Source: Actinomycetota bacterium
GTDB lineage: Bacteria; Actinomycetota; Geothermincolia; Geothermincolales; RBG-13-55-18
Assembly (NCBI GenBank): GCA_028697145.1
Contig: JAQVFR010000010.1
Span: 24,614-88,613 of the forward strand
Direction of reading: 5' to 3'
Length of the DNA stretch: 64,000 nucleotides
This document shows positions 8,039 to 16,304 of the stretch, one piece after another. The translations under genes were made by a program, and so were the position numbers. Under the pieces are notes generated by a model. That model saw only the letters and a list, made by a program, of their open reading frames with translations, ran no database searches and had not been told where the DNA came from. Each line of letters starts with the position of its first letter. Positions within the stretch are counted from its first letter, which is position 1.

Positions 8039-9980
8039 CCCTCGGGCGGCCGTAGGCGCGAACGGTCAACTTGCGCTCCAACACTGTCGCGTTACCGGCG
8101 GAATCGTATACTGTGAAATCGTCCGCGTGCTCATCGCGCTCTATCTCGCCCGCCCCCGCCAGGCGGGCGGCCTCCTCGGCCAGTCCGCAGGCTTTTTCTT
8201 CCGCCCAAGACGTGGCCGAGGCGAGGTCGGGAAAATCACATATTCCGTCCGAGGCGAAGGCGCGCCAGGTCTCGTCGGTCTGGCGCCGCATGATGACCTC
8301 TTCGCGGTGGCTGACCACGCCGGCCACAGCTCCTACGGCGTTGGCCACTTCCATGTGGGGCGGCACCACGCATTCGCATGACAGGAAGGACGCCACAGGG
8401 GCGAGGAAGAGCGCGGCGGGGGCCCCCGCTGCGAGAATGGGGGCCTCCAGCCTCAGGTCCAGCTTCACCCCGCGCGTTTCCCCGCCCCCCATCCATCTCT
8501 CCAGCAGTGTCCTGTCCCGGCCGTCCAGTTCCAACAGGAAGACGAGGATTTCCCCGGCTATGGCCTCCAGGGCGGCGCGCTTGACCTTTGCGATCAGCTC
8601 GGGTGGAGGGACTCCGGTCAGGCCGGATGCCGCCTCCACGGCTGCCCGCGATAACCCGGCGCTGCCCACCAGGGATTCGCCGGCCGCGTTGAAGACGTCG
8701 GTGGGGGTGAGGGAGGAACGCAGGACGGCTCCGGCGTGCTCCATGCTCAGGAGGCGCAGCGATTCCTCCGCGCCCACAGCGGAGGATTTGAGCTCGAGAT
8801 GGGAGAGCGGCCTCTCCTCCAGAAGGCGCGATAGGTCCGCACCCGCGGCATCGCATGCGGAGATGTCTCCGTCTCCAGCCCCTATCCAGAAGGTGAGCAT
8901 GTCCGGAAGCGGCCACCGCGAGCGGGAGGCGGCGATGCGCCCCAGGTCTTCGAGTACTCCCTCTCCGCCCGGCAGCATGGCGATGGGGAGCACCCTGCGA
9001 GGGCCGAGTTCCAGGCTTCCGTCGCGGGAGAGCCTGATCCATGAATCGCCGCCCAGGCCTATGGTGCGTATGTCGATGGCCTCCACGCGGGTTGCGAGTC
9101 CGCCCACAACGGCGCCCTCGCCGTTGATGGGTGGCAGGCCGCCGGACACCCAGGCTATATCGGTGGTGGTGCCCCCGATATCGATGACCACGCCCTCGCG
9201 GCGCCCCGACAGGGTCAGGGCCCCCACCACGGAGGCGGCGGGGCCTGAGAGGATGGTCTCCACCGGGCGCTCCAGGGCCATCTCCGCTCCCATGAGGGTG
9301 CCGTCGCCGCGCACCACCATGAGAGGGCAGCGGATGCCTCGTTTGTACAGTATGGACAGGGTCGACGAGATGAGCGCGGTGATGAGGGGGATGAGGCGGG
9401 CATTGACCGCGGCCGTGGTGGCGCGCCGGGGCGCATCGAGCTGCATGGAGAGCTCGTGCCCGCACACGATGGGCTTGCCCGTCTCCCGCGAGATGATGTC
9501 ACGGGCGCGCATCTCGTGGGCAGGGTTGCGCACGCTGAAATAACCGGATACGGCGAAGGCGTCGGCCCATTCGCCGTTGCCGCGAGCGGCGGCCCGCAGG
9601 CCCTCTTCGTCCAGCGGTTCCGTCTCCTCGCCCCGCACGTCGTGTGCACCGCGCAGGCGTATCACCCGTGCTCCGAAGGGGGAGACGGTCGCGGCCGCCT
9701 CGTAGCCGAGCAGGATGAGGCAGGCCTTGCCGCCCTTTCCCTCCACGATGGCATTTGTCGCCAGGGTGGTGGAAAGGCAGGCCAGGCAGGACAGCCGCAG
9801 CAGGTATCCCGGCAATTCGCCGAGGACCCCGTCTATGCAGCGCGTGAGGTCGTGGTGGCTGGTGGGGAACTTGGCGGAGGCGAGCACTTCTCCCGAGTCC
9901 ATGTCGTAGACGACGGCATCGGTGTAGGTGCCGCCACAGTCCACCCCCAGTCCCAGGCGCCCGCCGTTATCCTCTCCCAA
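8022..9980 (-). CDS. Hydantoinase A / oxoprolinase family protein
   Basis: A 652-residue protein with an actin-like ATPase fold. It has 'GLGVDCGGTYTDAVVYD' at the N-terminus (phosphate-1 loop), 'LSTTLATNAIVEG', and the second motif 'VVIDIGGTTTDIAWV' mid-protein, as in HyuA and 5-oxoprolinase subunit A. These hydrolyse cyclic amides with ATP, normally with a HyuB partner; no hyuB is in this window. I chose TTG 9980 because GGAAGGGA lies 6 bases before it and the family motif begins ten residues later; the longer frame to 10190 reads through the intergenic space. It converges on the C45 gene. Confidence 0.78.
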   Translation of the reverse strand: MGEDNGGRLGLGVDCGGTYTDAVVYDMDSGEVLASAKFPTSHHDLTRCIDGVLGELPGYLLRLSCLACLSTTLATNAIVEGKGGKACLILLGYEAAATVSPFGARVIRLRGAHDVRGEETEPLDEEGLRAAARGNGEWADAFAVSGYFSVRNPAHEMRARDIISRETGKPIVCGHELSMQLDAPRRATTAAVNARLIPLITALISSTLSILYKRGIRCPLMVVRGDGTLMGAEMALERPVETILSGPAASVVGALTLSGRREGVVIDIGGTTTDIAWVSGGLPPINGEGAVVGGLATRVEAIDIRTIGLGGDSWIRLSRDGSLELGPRRVLPIAMLPGGEGVLEDLGRIAASRSRWPLPDMLTFWIGAGDGDISACDAAGADLSRLLEERPLSHLELKSSAVGAEESLRLLSMEHAGAVLRSSLTPTDVFNAAGESLVGSAGLSRAAVEAASGLTGVPPPELIAKVKRAALEAIAGEILVFLLELDGRDRTLLERWMGGGETRGVKLDLRLEAPILAAGAPAALFLAPVASFLSCECVVPPHMEVANAVGAVAGVVSHREEVIMRRQTDETWRAFASDGICDFPDLASATSWAEEKACGLAEEAARLAGAGEIERDEHADDFTVYDSAGNATVLERKLTVRAYGRPRVSPVP

Positions 9981-10183
9981 GTCGCTTCCCTTCCTGCTGA
10001 GGACCGCCTCTATATTATTAGCAGGAATCGACGGGCGTTGCGATACCCGCGGGCGGACGGAAGCGGGTTTCGTGATATATTTGTGCCCGGAATATTTGTC
10101 GCGCGCGGCCGGAATTCGAGCGGAGAGAGCGATGTCCGCCAGGGGAGCCGCGGCGCGGTCGTGTGGAAAGGACGGAAGGCGGT

Positions 10184-11638
10184 ATGGCATCTGGGGTCGT
10201 CCCGGAGGCGTGCGCGGACCTCCGCCCCTTCTTCACCCCCCAAGGGGTGGTCATCGTGGGGGCGCGGCGCTCGCCGGGTTTCGGTTTCGTCCTGCCCCTC
10301 TCACTGCGCAAGCAGGGCTGGGGAGACCGCGTATACCTGGTGAATCCGGCCGGAGGAGAGCTGCACGGATTCCCTCTCCACGAGAGGATCGCCGACGTCC
10401 CCGCGGGTCCCGACCTGGCCGTGGTCATCGTGCCCGCTCCGGTGGTGCCCCAGGCCCTGATCGAGCTGGGGGAAAGGGGCATCAAGCACGCCATCATCGA
10501 GAGCGCGGGCTTCGCCGAGATAGGAGAAGGGGGGAAAGCGCTGCAAGAGGAGGCGAGGGAGGCTGCATCACGCTACGGCATCCGCGTCATCGGGCCCAAC
10601 TGCGTTGGGGTGATCAACACCGCCAACCACCTCCACACCGTGGAGGTTGTGGAGGAAGCCTTCACGCCCGGTCCGGTGGCGGTCATCGCTCAGAGCGGGG
10701 TCTTCGGCAACATCCTCCTGGACGGCCTGCACCAGAAGAGCCTGTTTATCTCCAAGGCTGTGACCCTGGGCAACCGCATGGACGTCAACGAATGCGAGGT
10801 CCTGGATTACCTGCACCACGACCCGGATACCGGGGTGATCATGATGTACCTGGAGGGGGCGGCGGACGGGAGGCTGCTCAAGGAGACACTGGAGCGGGTG
10901 ACCCGGGACAAGCCGGTCCTGGTGCTCAAGAGCGGCCGCACCGGGGCGGGGAGGCAGGCGACGGCGTCCCATACCGGGAGCATGTCCGGCGAGGACGAAA
11001 TCTACGAGGCGGTGTTCAGGCAATCCGGCGCCATCCGGGCGCGCAGCCTGGACGAGCTGGTGGACATGGCGCGTGTCTTCGCCACCCAGCCCCTCCCTCC
11101 GGGCAACCGCTTGGGGATCGTCACTTCCAGCGGCAGCCTTGGCGCGCTGGCGACCGACACGGCCATCGAGACCGGGCTGGAGCTTCCCGCCCTGGAACCC
11201 GCATCGGTGGAGAAGGTGCGCGGCGTCGCCCCGCAGTGGATGAACGTGCGCAACCCCCTGGACGTGGGGCCGTCCGGGCAGTTCCTTCCAGCCATGACCG
11301 CCATGCTCGAGGACCCCAACATAGACATGGTGCTCTCCATCGCGGTGATGCCCTTCGCGGTGTTCCGGGAGTTGCTGGAGCGCGGCATATCCGTGAAAAA
11401 CTGGTTGGGAGCGGCCCCCGAACTGCGGGAACTCGCGCCGCAAAAACCCCTCGTCCTGTGTTCCCTGGGGGACCAGGGTTTCGTATCGGACCTGGACGAG
11501 GCCATCGGCCCGGACGTGCCCGTGCTCACCTCTCCCGAATCAGCCGCGCGCGCCCTGGCCGCCCTTTACCGGTACGGGGCGGCGCGGGAGAGGCGGCTGC
11601 CGGCGGGGTCTCGAGAGGGAGGAAGAGATCTTCACTGA
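10184..11638 (+). CDS. Acyl-CoA synthetase (NDP-forming) alpha-type protein
   Basis: A 484-residue protein with a CoA-binding Rossmann domain ('GVVIVGARRSPGFGF', 'YLVNPAGGE') and two succinyl-CoA-ligase-like domains. 'RVIGPNCVGVIN' (near 136) and the phosphohistidine loop 'TASHTGSM' (His263) match ADP-forming acyl-CoA synthetase alpha subunits, which join acyl-CoA hydrolysis to NDP phosphorylation. No ATP-grasp (beta) domain is present or adjacent. ATG 10184 follows GGAAGG by a few bases. It probably shares a divergent promoter region with the hydantoinase-like gene. Confidence 0.82.
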   Translation: MASGVVPEACADLRPFFTPQGVVIVGARRSPGFGFVLPLSLRKQGWGDRVYLVNPAGGELHGFPLHERIADVPAGPDLAVVIVPAPVVPQALIELGERGIKHAIIESAGFAEIGEGGKALQEEAREAASRYGIRVIGPNCVGVINTANHLHTVEVVEEAFTPGPVAVIAQSGVFGNILLDGLHQKSLFISKAVTLGNRMDVNECEVLDYLHHDPDTGVIMMYLEGAADGRLLKETLERVTRDKPVLVLKSGRTGAGRQATASHTGSMSGEDEIYEAVFRQSGAIRARSLDELVDMARVFATQPLPPGNRLGIVTSSGSLGALATDTAIETGLELPALEPASVEKVRGVAPQWMNVRNPLDVGPSGQFLPAMTAMLEDPNIDMVLSIAVMPFAVFRELLERGISVKNWLGAAPELRELAPQKPLVLCSLGDQGFVSDLDEAIGPDVPVLTSPESAARALAALYRYGAARERRLPAGSREGGRDLH

Positions 11639-11693
11639 AGAAGGCAGCCACAGGCCGACGCTTTCCGCGCGCAGGGTTGAGAGATGGCTTTGC

Positions 11694-12341
11694 GTGATCC
11701 TGCTGATCCTGGGGGCAATACACCTGCTCACCTGGTACCTGAACTTCTACACTTCGTTGGACATCTTTACCATCTTCCGCGTTTTCGATTTCGACGAGGA
11801 GACCAATATACCCACCCTCTTCAACACGGCGCTCTTCGTCATATCCGCTTTGCTCATGCTGGTCACGGGGGGATATCTACGCAGGGAAAGACGGCCGTAC
11901 GCCTGGCACTGGATCTTCCTCGGCGCGCTATTCGTCTTGCTTGCAATAGACGAGTTCACCTCGATACACGAGACGCTGGTCGAGCCCATGAGGGATCTGT
12001 TCGACATAGAGGGCGGTATCTTCTACCTGGCATGGGTGATACCGGCGCTCTTCCTCTGTCTCCTCGGGGCCCTGCTGCTCCTCCGCTTCATGATCCGGCT
12101 CCCGCCCGCGGTGAGGCGGTTGTTCATCGCCGCCGCCGTGGTGTACCTCGTGGGAGCCGTGGGTCTCGAGATGGTGCAGGGCTTTCTCACCACCAGCTTC
12201 CCGGATGCCTCCGTGATGCGCCGCATCGTGACCTTCCTCGAGGAGTTCCTCGAGATGCTCGGACTGATCATCCTCATCCGAGGCCTGTTGGCCTACATGA
12301 TCGGGCGCGTTCCGGCCCTGGAGGTCGAGATAGTGCCCTGA
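11694..12341 (+). CDS. Hypothetical polytopic membrane protein
   Basis: A 215-residue inner-membrane protein with about six hydrophobic helices (near residues 2-15, 45-65, 75-90, 107-127, 138-155, 190-208). The acidic pair 'AIDEFTSIHE' after helix 3 and 'EEFLEMLG' before the last helix are conserved-looking polar features inside a membrane protein. The start is unsure: GTG 11694 lacks a good SD site, and the frame stays open upstream into the previous gene with protein-like sequence ('SARRVERWLC') but no standard start. Function unknown. Confidence 0.6.
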   Translation: MILLILGAIHLLTWYLNFYTSLDIFTIFRVFDFDEETNIPTLFNTALFVISALLMLVTGGYLRRERRPYAWHWIFLGALFVLLAIDEFTSIHETLVEPMRDLFDIEGGIFYLAWVIPALFLCLLGALLLLRFMIRLPPAVRRLFIAAAVVYLVGAVGLEMVQGFLTTSFPDASVMRRIVTFLEEFLEMLGLIILIRGLLAYMIGRVPALEVEIVP

Positions 12342-12444
12342 AAGATGTTGCTCTGGCTCCCGGCATGACGCCACCTGCGGCGATACCAGTCCGGCCTGAA
12401 AGCCCCGCCCATGCCTATTGACGGAGAGGCTTCACGGCTATAAA

Positions 12445-12466
12445 ATTAACTGAACATTCATTTAAT
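12445..12466. promoter_or_regulatory. Palindromic operator candidate before tetR-like gene
   Basis: A 22-base element with arms ATTAA-n-TGAA and TTCA-n-TTAAT around a CA centre; 18 of 22 positions obey the palindrome. It sits 31 bases before the start of the TetR-type regulator in an AT-rich island, where such repressors usually bind to control their own gene. A wider CTGAA/TTCAG pair (12450-12472) overlaps it. Confidence 0.5.
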
Positions 12467-12496
12467 ATTTCAGGGGAATGCGTTTCAGGGGGAGAG

Positions 12497-13117
12497 ATGG
12501 CCCGGCCCAGGGACAAGGCGGAAACCCGCAAGAAAGAGATCCTGGAGAACTTCTATGCCGTCCTCGCCGAGGAAGGCCTCGAGGGCGCGTCCATGGCCAA
12601 GATAGCCTCCCGCATGGGCATCCACCCCAGCCTCATCATCCATTACTTCTCGAACAGGGAGGAGATGGTCGTCGAGCTCGTGGACTTCATGCTGGCGAAG
12701 TACGAGGAGGCCTTCCTGCCCCGCTTTCGCGAGATCGACGACCCCATGGAAAGGCTGCATGCGATCATCGACGCCATCTTCGGTCAGGACTGGGCGCGGC
12801 TGGTGGACGCCGGTGTCTTCTATGCCTGTTACTCGCTGAGCTTACGCAACGACAGGGTGCGCGATAGCTTTAAGGAGATGTACACGAAGCTCCACGAGGT
12901 ATTGCAGAAAGAGATCGGTGATCTCATGCGGATGGGCATGATCGTCAAAGCCGATCCAGGCAAGCTGGCAGACCTCATCATCTCCCTGCTGGAGGGGTAC
13001 GATTTTTATCGCAGGGTGATGGACGATGACGCGCGCTTTGACGAACTGGGGCGGTTCCTCGGGGAGAACGCCCTGGCCATCCTGAGGGTCGATCGCCAGG
13101 GGAGCGGCCGAGTGTAA
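12497..13117 (+). CDS. TetR/AcrR family transcriptional regulator
   Basis: A 206-residue regulator. The N-terminal helix-turn-helix is clear: 'ILENFYAVLAEEGLEG', 'SMAKIASRMGIHPSLIIHYF' (about residues 14-54), then a helical ligand-binding domain of ~150 residues as usual. ATG 12497 follows GGGGGAGAG. A palindrome just upstream (12445-12466) suggests autorepression. The next genes (SDR, TPP enzyme, SDR, UroD-like) run the same way and are plausible targets; the inducer is unknown. Confidence 0.9.
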   Translation: MARPRDKAETRKKEILENFYAVLAEEGLEGASMAKIASRMGIHPSLIIHYFSNREEMVVELVDFMLAKYEEAFLPRFREIDDPMERLHAIIDAIFGQDWARLVDAGVFYACYSLSLRNDRVRDSFKEMYTKLHEVLQKEIGDLMRMGMIVKADPGKLADLIISLLEGYDFYRRVMDDDARFDELGRFLGENALAILRVDRQGSGRV

Positions 13118-13228
13118 GTGGCAGCATGCGCGATCCGGGACATCGGGGCACTGTCTGCCGGGAGCAAGGTCTTACGTGAATACCGCACGGTGCGGGGCAG
13201 TTGGCGAAAACGGGGAGGGGGAGAAGCC

Positions 13229-14035
13229 ATGTTCTCGCTGGACGAAAAGGTGGCGGTGATAACGGGTGCCGCCTCCGGTCTGGGGAAAGCGACAGCCCTG
13301 CGCTTCGCGCGGGCAGGAGCGAAGGTGGTGCTGGGGGACGTAAACGATGCCTCGGAAGTAGCCGGGGAGGCAGGCGGCATCTACGTAAGGACTGATGTCT
13401 CCAGCGAGGAGCAGGTACAAAGGCTGATGCAGGTGGCCGTGTCCGAGTACGGCAAGCTCACCACGGTTGTGAACAACGCCGGGATCGGTGGGCAGATGGG
13501 TACCCTGGACAGCATCACCAGGGAGGGGATCGACGAAGCCCTCAACATCAACTTCAAGGGCGTGCTGTGGGGGATAAAGCATGCCGCTCCGCTCATCGCC
13601 GACGGGGGGTCGATCATGAACACCGCCTCATACGCAGGTCTTTACGGTACCCCCACCTATGGCTGTTACGTGGCCTCCAAGGCGGCCATCATCGCCGTCA
13701 CCAAGACCGCCGCCCTGGAGCTGGCGCCCCGGAGCATCCGCGTCAACTGCATCTGCCCGGGGACCGCTGACACCCCCATGGCCTATATCGAGGGGGCGGA
13801 GGTGGAGCTGAAGCTGGCCTGCATGCTGCAGCCCCTGGGGAGGCTGGTGCAGCCGGAGGAAGCGGCGGCCTTATACCATTTCCTGGCAAGTGACGATTGC
13901 GCCATGCTCACCGGCCTGGCCATACCCATCGACGGCGGCATGACGGCGGGGCCTGGCCTGGGCGTTATCGGTCCCCTGTACGAGAAGATCTTCAGCGAGG
14001 GCTTTAATATCGAAGGGCCTTCCGCGAGGCCTTGA
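13229..14035 (+). CDS. SDR family oxidoreductase
   Basis: A 268-residue short-chain dehydrogenase with TGAASGLG (12-19), NNAG (82-85), Ser134 and Tyr147/Lys151 (CYVASK). 'LGDVND' after beta-2 has an Asp that favours NAD(H). ATG 13229 follows GGGGAGGGGGAGAAG. The reading after 'DGGMTAG' carries an extra ~27-residue tail, and the last residues are read out of frame from DNA that, in the next frame, encodes TPP-enzyme sequence. So the 3' end seems to lie at a rearrangement point; its TGA overlaps the TTG of the truncated TPP gene. Confidence 0.85.
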   Translation: MFSLDEKVAVITGAASGLGKATALRFARAGAKVVLGDVNDASEVAGEAGGIYVRTDVSSEEQVQRLMQVAVSEYGKLTTVVNNAGIGGQMGTLDSITREGIDEALNINFKGVLWGIKHAAPLIADGGSIMNTASYAGLYGTPTYGCYVASKAAIIAVTKTAALELAPRSIRVNCICPGTADTPMAYIEGAEVELKLACMLQPLGRLVQPEEAAALYHFLASDDCAMLTGLAIPIDGGMTAGPGLGVIGPLYEKIFSEGFNIEGPSARP

Positions 14036-15309
14036 CGGGGCGCCCGGGACCGGTGCACGTGGACATCCCCTACGACATCATCTTCGAGGAGGGCGACGAC
14101 TCCGAGCTGAAGTACCTGGAGCCAAAGCAGTACAGGGCCATGGTCATGGAGGCGCCGGCGGCACAGATCGAGGAGGCGGCAAGGCTTATCGCCGAGGCCG
14201 AGAGCCCCATGCTCCTAGCGGGAACGGGAGTGCTGAACTCCGGGGCCTGGGAAGAATTCCGTGAACTGGTAGATCTTATCAACTGCCCCGCATCCACTTC
14301 CATGTCCGCCAGGTCCGCCTATGACAACGACCACTCCAACTACCTGCTGGGCATGGGCGAAGCGGCCCTTACGGCCAGGCGGGAGGCGGACGTGGTCCTG
14401 GCGGTAGGTACCCGCCTCGGCAACCTGGACCTCCCTTACGACATATATTTCGGCGCCCCCGCGAAACAGAAACTGATCCAGGTGGACATAGACCCCCGCA
14501 ACGTGGGGACCAACCGGCCCATTGCCATGGGTATCGTGGCCGATGCCGGCGCCACCCTGCGTGCCCTGCTGGGCAGGCTGAAGGAGCTGGGGGTCAAGCC
14601 CGCCGACGGCACGGCGGTGAAAAAATACAGGGACATGGAGGCGGAGCAGATGGCGGTCCTCGAGGCGGCGCCCAGGGGCTACGAGGGCGACAGGGTCCAC
14701 CCCGCCACCTCGGTGGAGGCGGCGGCAAAGGTATTCGGTCCCCAGGCCATCAACGTGGGGGACGGCGGCAACACCAGCCTCTTCGATGCCCTCTACCTGC
14801 GCTTCACCAACCCCAGGACATCACTGGGCATCTTCGAGTTCGGCCACCTGGGCACGGGCATCCCCATGGCCATCGGGGCCAAGCTGGCCAACCCCGACAA
14901 GGAAGTGTACGTCATCACCGGGGACGGCGCCGCGGGGTTCAACTTCATGGAGATGGAGACGGCGTTGCGGGAGAAGGTGAAGATCACCGTCATCGTCCAC
15001 GCCGAGGAGCACTGGTGCATGGAGGAGATCGAACAGATGGTCTATTTCGAGGGCGACGCCTCCAAGATCATCGCCTGCCAGCAGTCCCCGGTGCGCTGGG
15101 ACAAGGTGGCGGAGGGGATCGGCTGTTACGGTGAGTTCGTGGACAAGCCGGAGGACCTGGTGCCGGCCTTCGAGCGGGCCAAGGGCCACGAGCTCCCGGC
15201 GGTGGTGTGCGTGAAGACCGACCTGGCTTCGAACCTCATCCCGCCCCTGGCCGACAAGTTCATGGAGGTCTACGAGGGGCCGCCGCAGCCCGGGGGAGCG
15301 GCCGGTTAA
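14032..15309 (+). CDS. TPP-dependent enzyme lacking N-terminal PYR domain (possible pseudogene)
   Basis: 425 residues matching only the end of the PYR domain, then the central and PP domains of acetolactate-synthase-like TPP enzymes. The first residues, TGRPGPVHVDIPYD, normally lie some 150 residues into such proteins. In frame before the TTG, the DNA still encodes 'RAFREA', the expected preceding residues, then a stop at 14005-14007. The PYR domain with the catalytic Glu is gone. The PP domain keeps 'GDGAAGFNFMEMETA' but has 'HAEEHW' where many members have an Asn at the end of the Mg/TPP motif. The remaining frame is clean, so the loss may be recent, or the partner half may be elsewhere. 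TTG 14032 has only a weak SD site. Confidence 0.65.
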   Translation: MTGRPGPVHVDIPYDIIFEEGDDSELKYLEPKQYRAMVMEAPAAQIEEAARLIAEAESPMLLAGTGVLNSGAWEEFRELVDLINCPASTSMSARSAYDNDHSNYLLGMGEAALTARREADVVLAVGTRLGNLDLPYDIYFGAPAKQKLIQVDIDPRNVGTNRPIAMGIVADAGATLRALLGRLKELGVKPADGTAVKKYRDMEAEQMAVLEAAPRGYEGDRVHPATSVEAAAKVFGPQAINVGDGGNTSLFDALYLRFTNPRTSLGIFEFGHLGTGIPMAIGAKLANPDKEVYVITGDGAAGFNFMEMETALREKVKITVIVHAEEHWCMEEIEQMVYFEGDASKIIACQQSPVRWDKVAEGIGCYGEFVDKPEDLVPAFERAKGHELPAVVCVKTDLASNLIPPLADKFMEVYEGPPQPGGAAG

Positions 15310-15402
15310 CAGGCAGGAATTCGCTCGAGGCGGTCAGGCCCGGACCCGCGCCCCGGCACGTTTCCGGGCTTGACCCCCTTACTGACAGGGAGGTCGCCGG
15401 AG

Positions 15403-16242
15403 ATGAAAAACTTGACCGACAAGGCGGTGCTGGTAACCGGCGCGGCCAAGGGCATAGGCAGAGCTACCGCCCTCGCCTTCGCGCAGGAAGGCTCGAACCC
15501 GCTGGTGATCACCGATATCGACGCGAACGGGCTCGAGGGAACCGCGGACATGCTCGAGGCGATGCATCGCGAGGTCCTCGCTGTGCCCGCGGATATTTCG
15601 GATCCCGAGGCCGTCGGGATGTTGGTGGATGAGTCCCTGGAGAGATACGGGAGGATAGACGTGCTCGCCAACGTGGCGGGTGTCGGGATCCTGGGCCCGG
15701 TGGAGGACCTGGCGATCTCAGACTGGCGGCGGGTCATCGACGTAAACCTCTGGGGTGTGATAAACACCATCCATTACGTCTATCCCCACATGGTAGCCCG
15801 GAAGGCCGGCCACATCGTCAACGTGTCCTCCACTGACGGGCTCTTCGTGTCCTGGATCTACAGCGCACCCTACTGCGCGAGCAAATTCGGCATCGTGGGG
15901 ATATCCGAAGAAATCCTGTTCGAGGCATCGCTGCACGGGATCGGGGTTACCTGCTTCTGCCCCGGGTCAGTGGGCACCACTATATTCGATACCTCGCCGG
16001 TCGTTGGCTTCAGCGAGGAGATCAGGAAGATAAAGGGGATGCTCACCAGGGGGGCCGACCCCCCGGAGGCCGTTGGCCGCATGATAGTCGAAGCGGTGAA
16101 AAAGGACAGGTTCATCGTCACCACCACGCTTTCTTTTCAAATGGAATATTTTTTGAGGAAGCACCTGCCCTTCCTGTGGTTTCCCTTCATGAAGCTGCAG
16201 GCTCGCTTGATGGCCAGGATGCTCGGCAAGTACAGGATATGA
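15403..16242 (+). CDS. SDR family oxidoreductase
   Basis: A 279-residue short-chain dehydrogenase: TGAAKGIG (12-19), NVAG (90-93), Ser142/143, and Tyr157/Lys161 in YCASK. 'ITDID' after beta-2 suggests NAD(H). The C-terminus ('MEYFLRKHLPFLWFPFMKLQARLMARMLGKYRI') is hydrophobic and basic, which may mark membrane association or a lipid-like substrate. ATG 15403 lies 9-10 bases after GGGAGG. A small hairpin (TCCAC/GTGGA, 16243-16257) follows the stop. Substrate unknown. Confidence 0.87.
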   Translation: MKNLTDKAVLVTGAAKGIGRATALAFAQEGSNPLVITDIDANGLEGTADMLEAMHREVLAVPADISDPEAVGMLVDESLERYGRIDVLANVAGVGILGPVEDLAISDWRRVIDVNLWGVINTIHYVYPHMVARKAGHIVNVSSTDGLFVSWIYSAPYCASKFGIVGISEEILFEASLHGIGVTCFCPGSVGTTIFDTSPVVGFSEEIRKIKGMLTRGADPPEAVGRMIVEAVKKDRFIVTTTLSFQMEYFLRKHLPFLWFPFMKLQARLMARMLGKYRI

Positions 16243-16304
16243 TCCACGATAAGTGGAAATAATATGCATGGAGGCAAAGGAGGTCGCAAGCGGAAGGAGA
16301 TGAC

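Noticed and set aside
8022..10190. 722-codon form of the hydantoinase-like protein
   Set aside because: The first ~70 residues are not family-like and a TTG with a good SD lies at 9980.
11684..12421. 245-codon frame over the membrane-protein gene
   Set aside because: Gly/Arg/Pro-rich shadow; the alternative frame has clean membrane helices.
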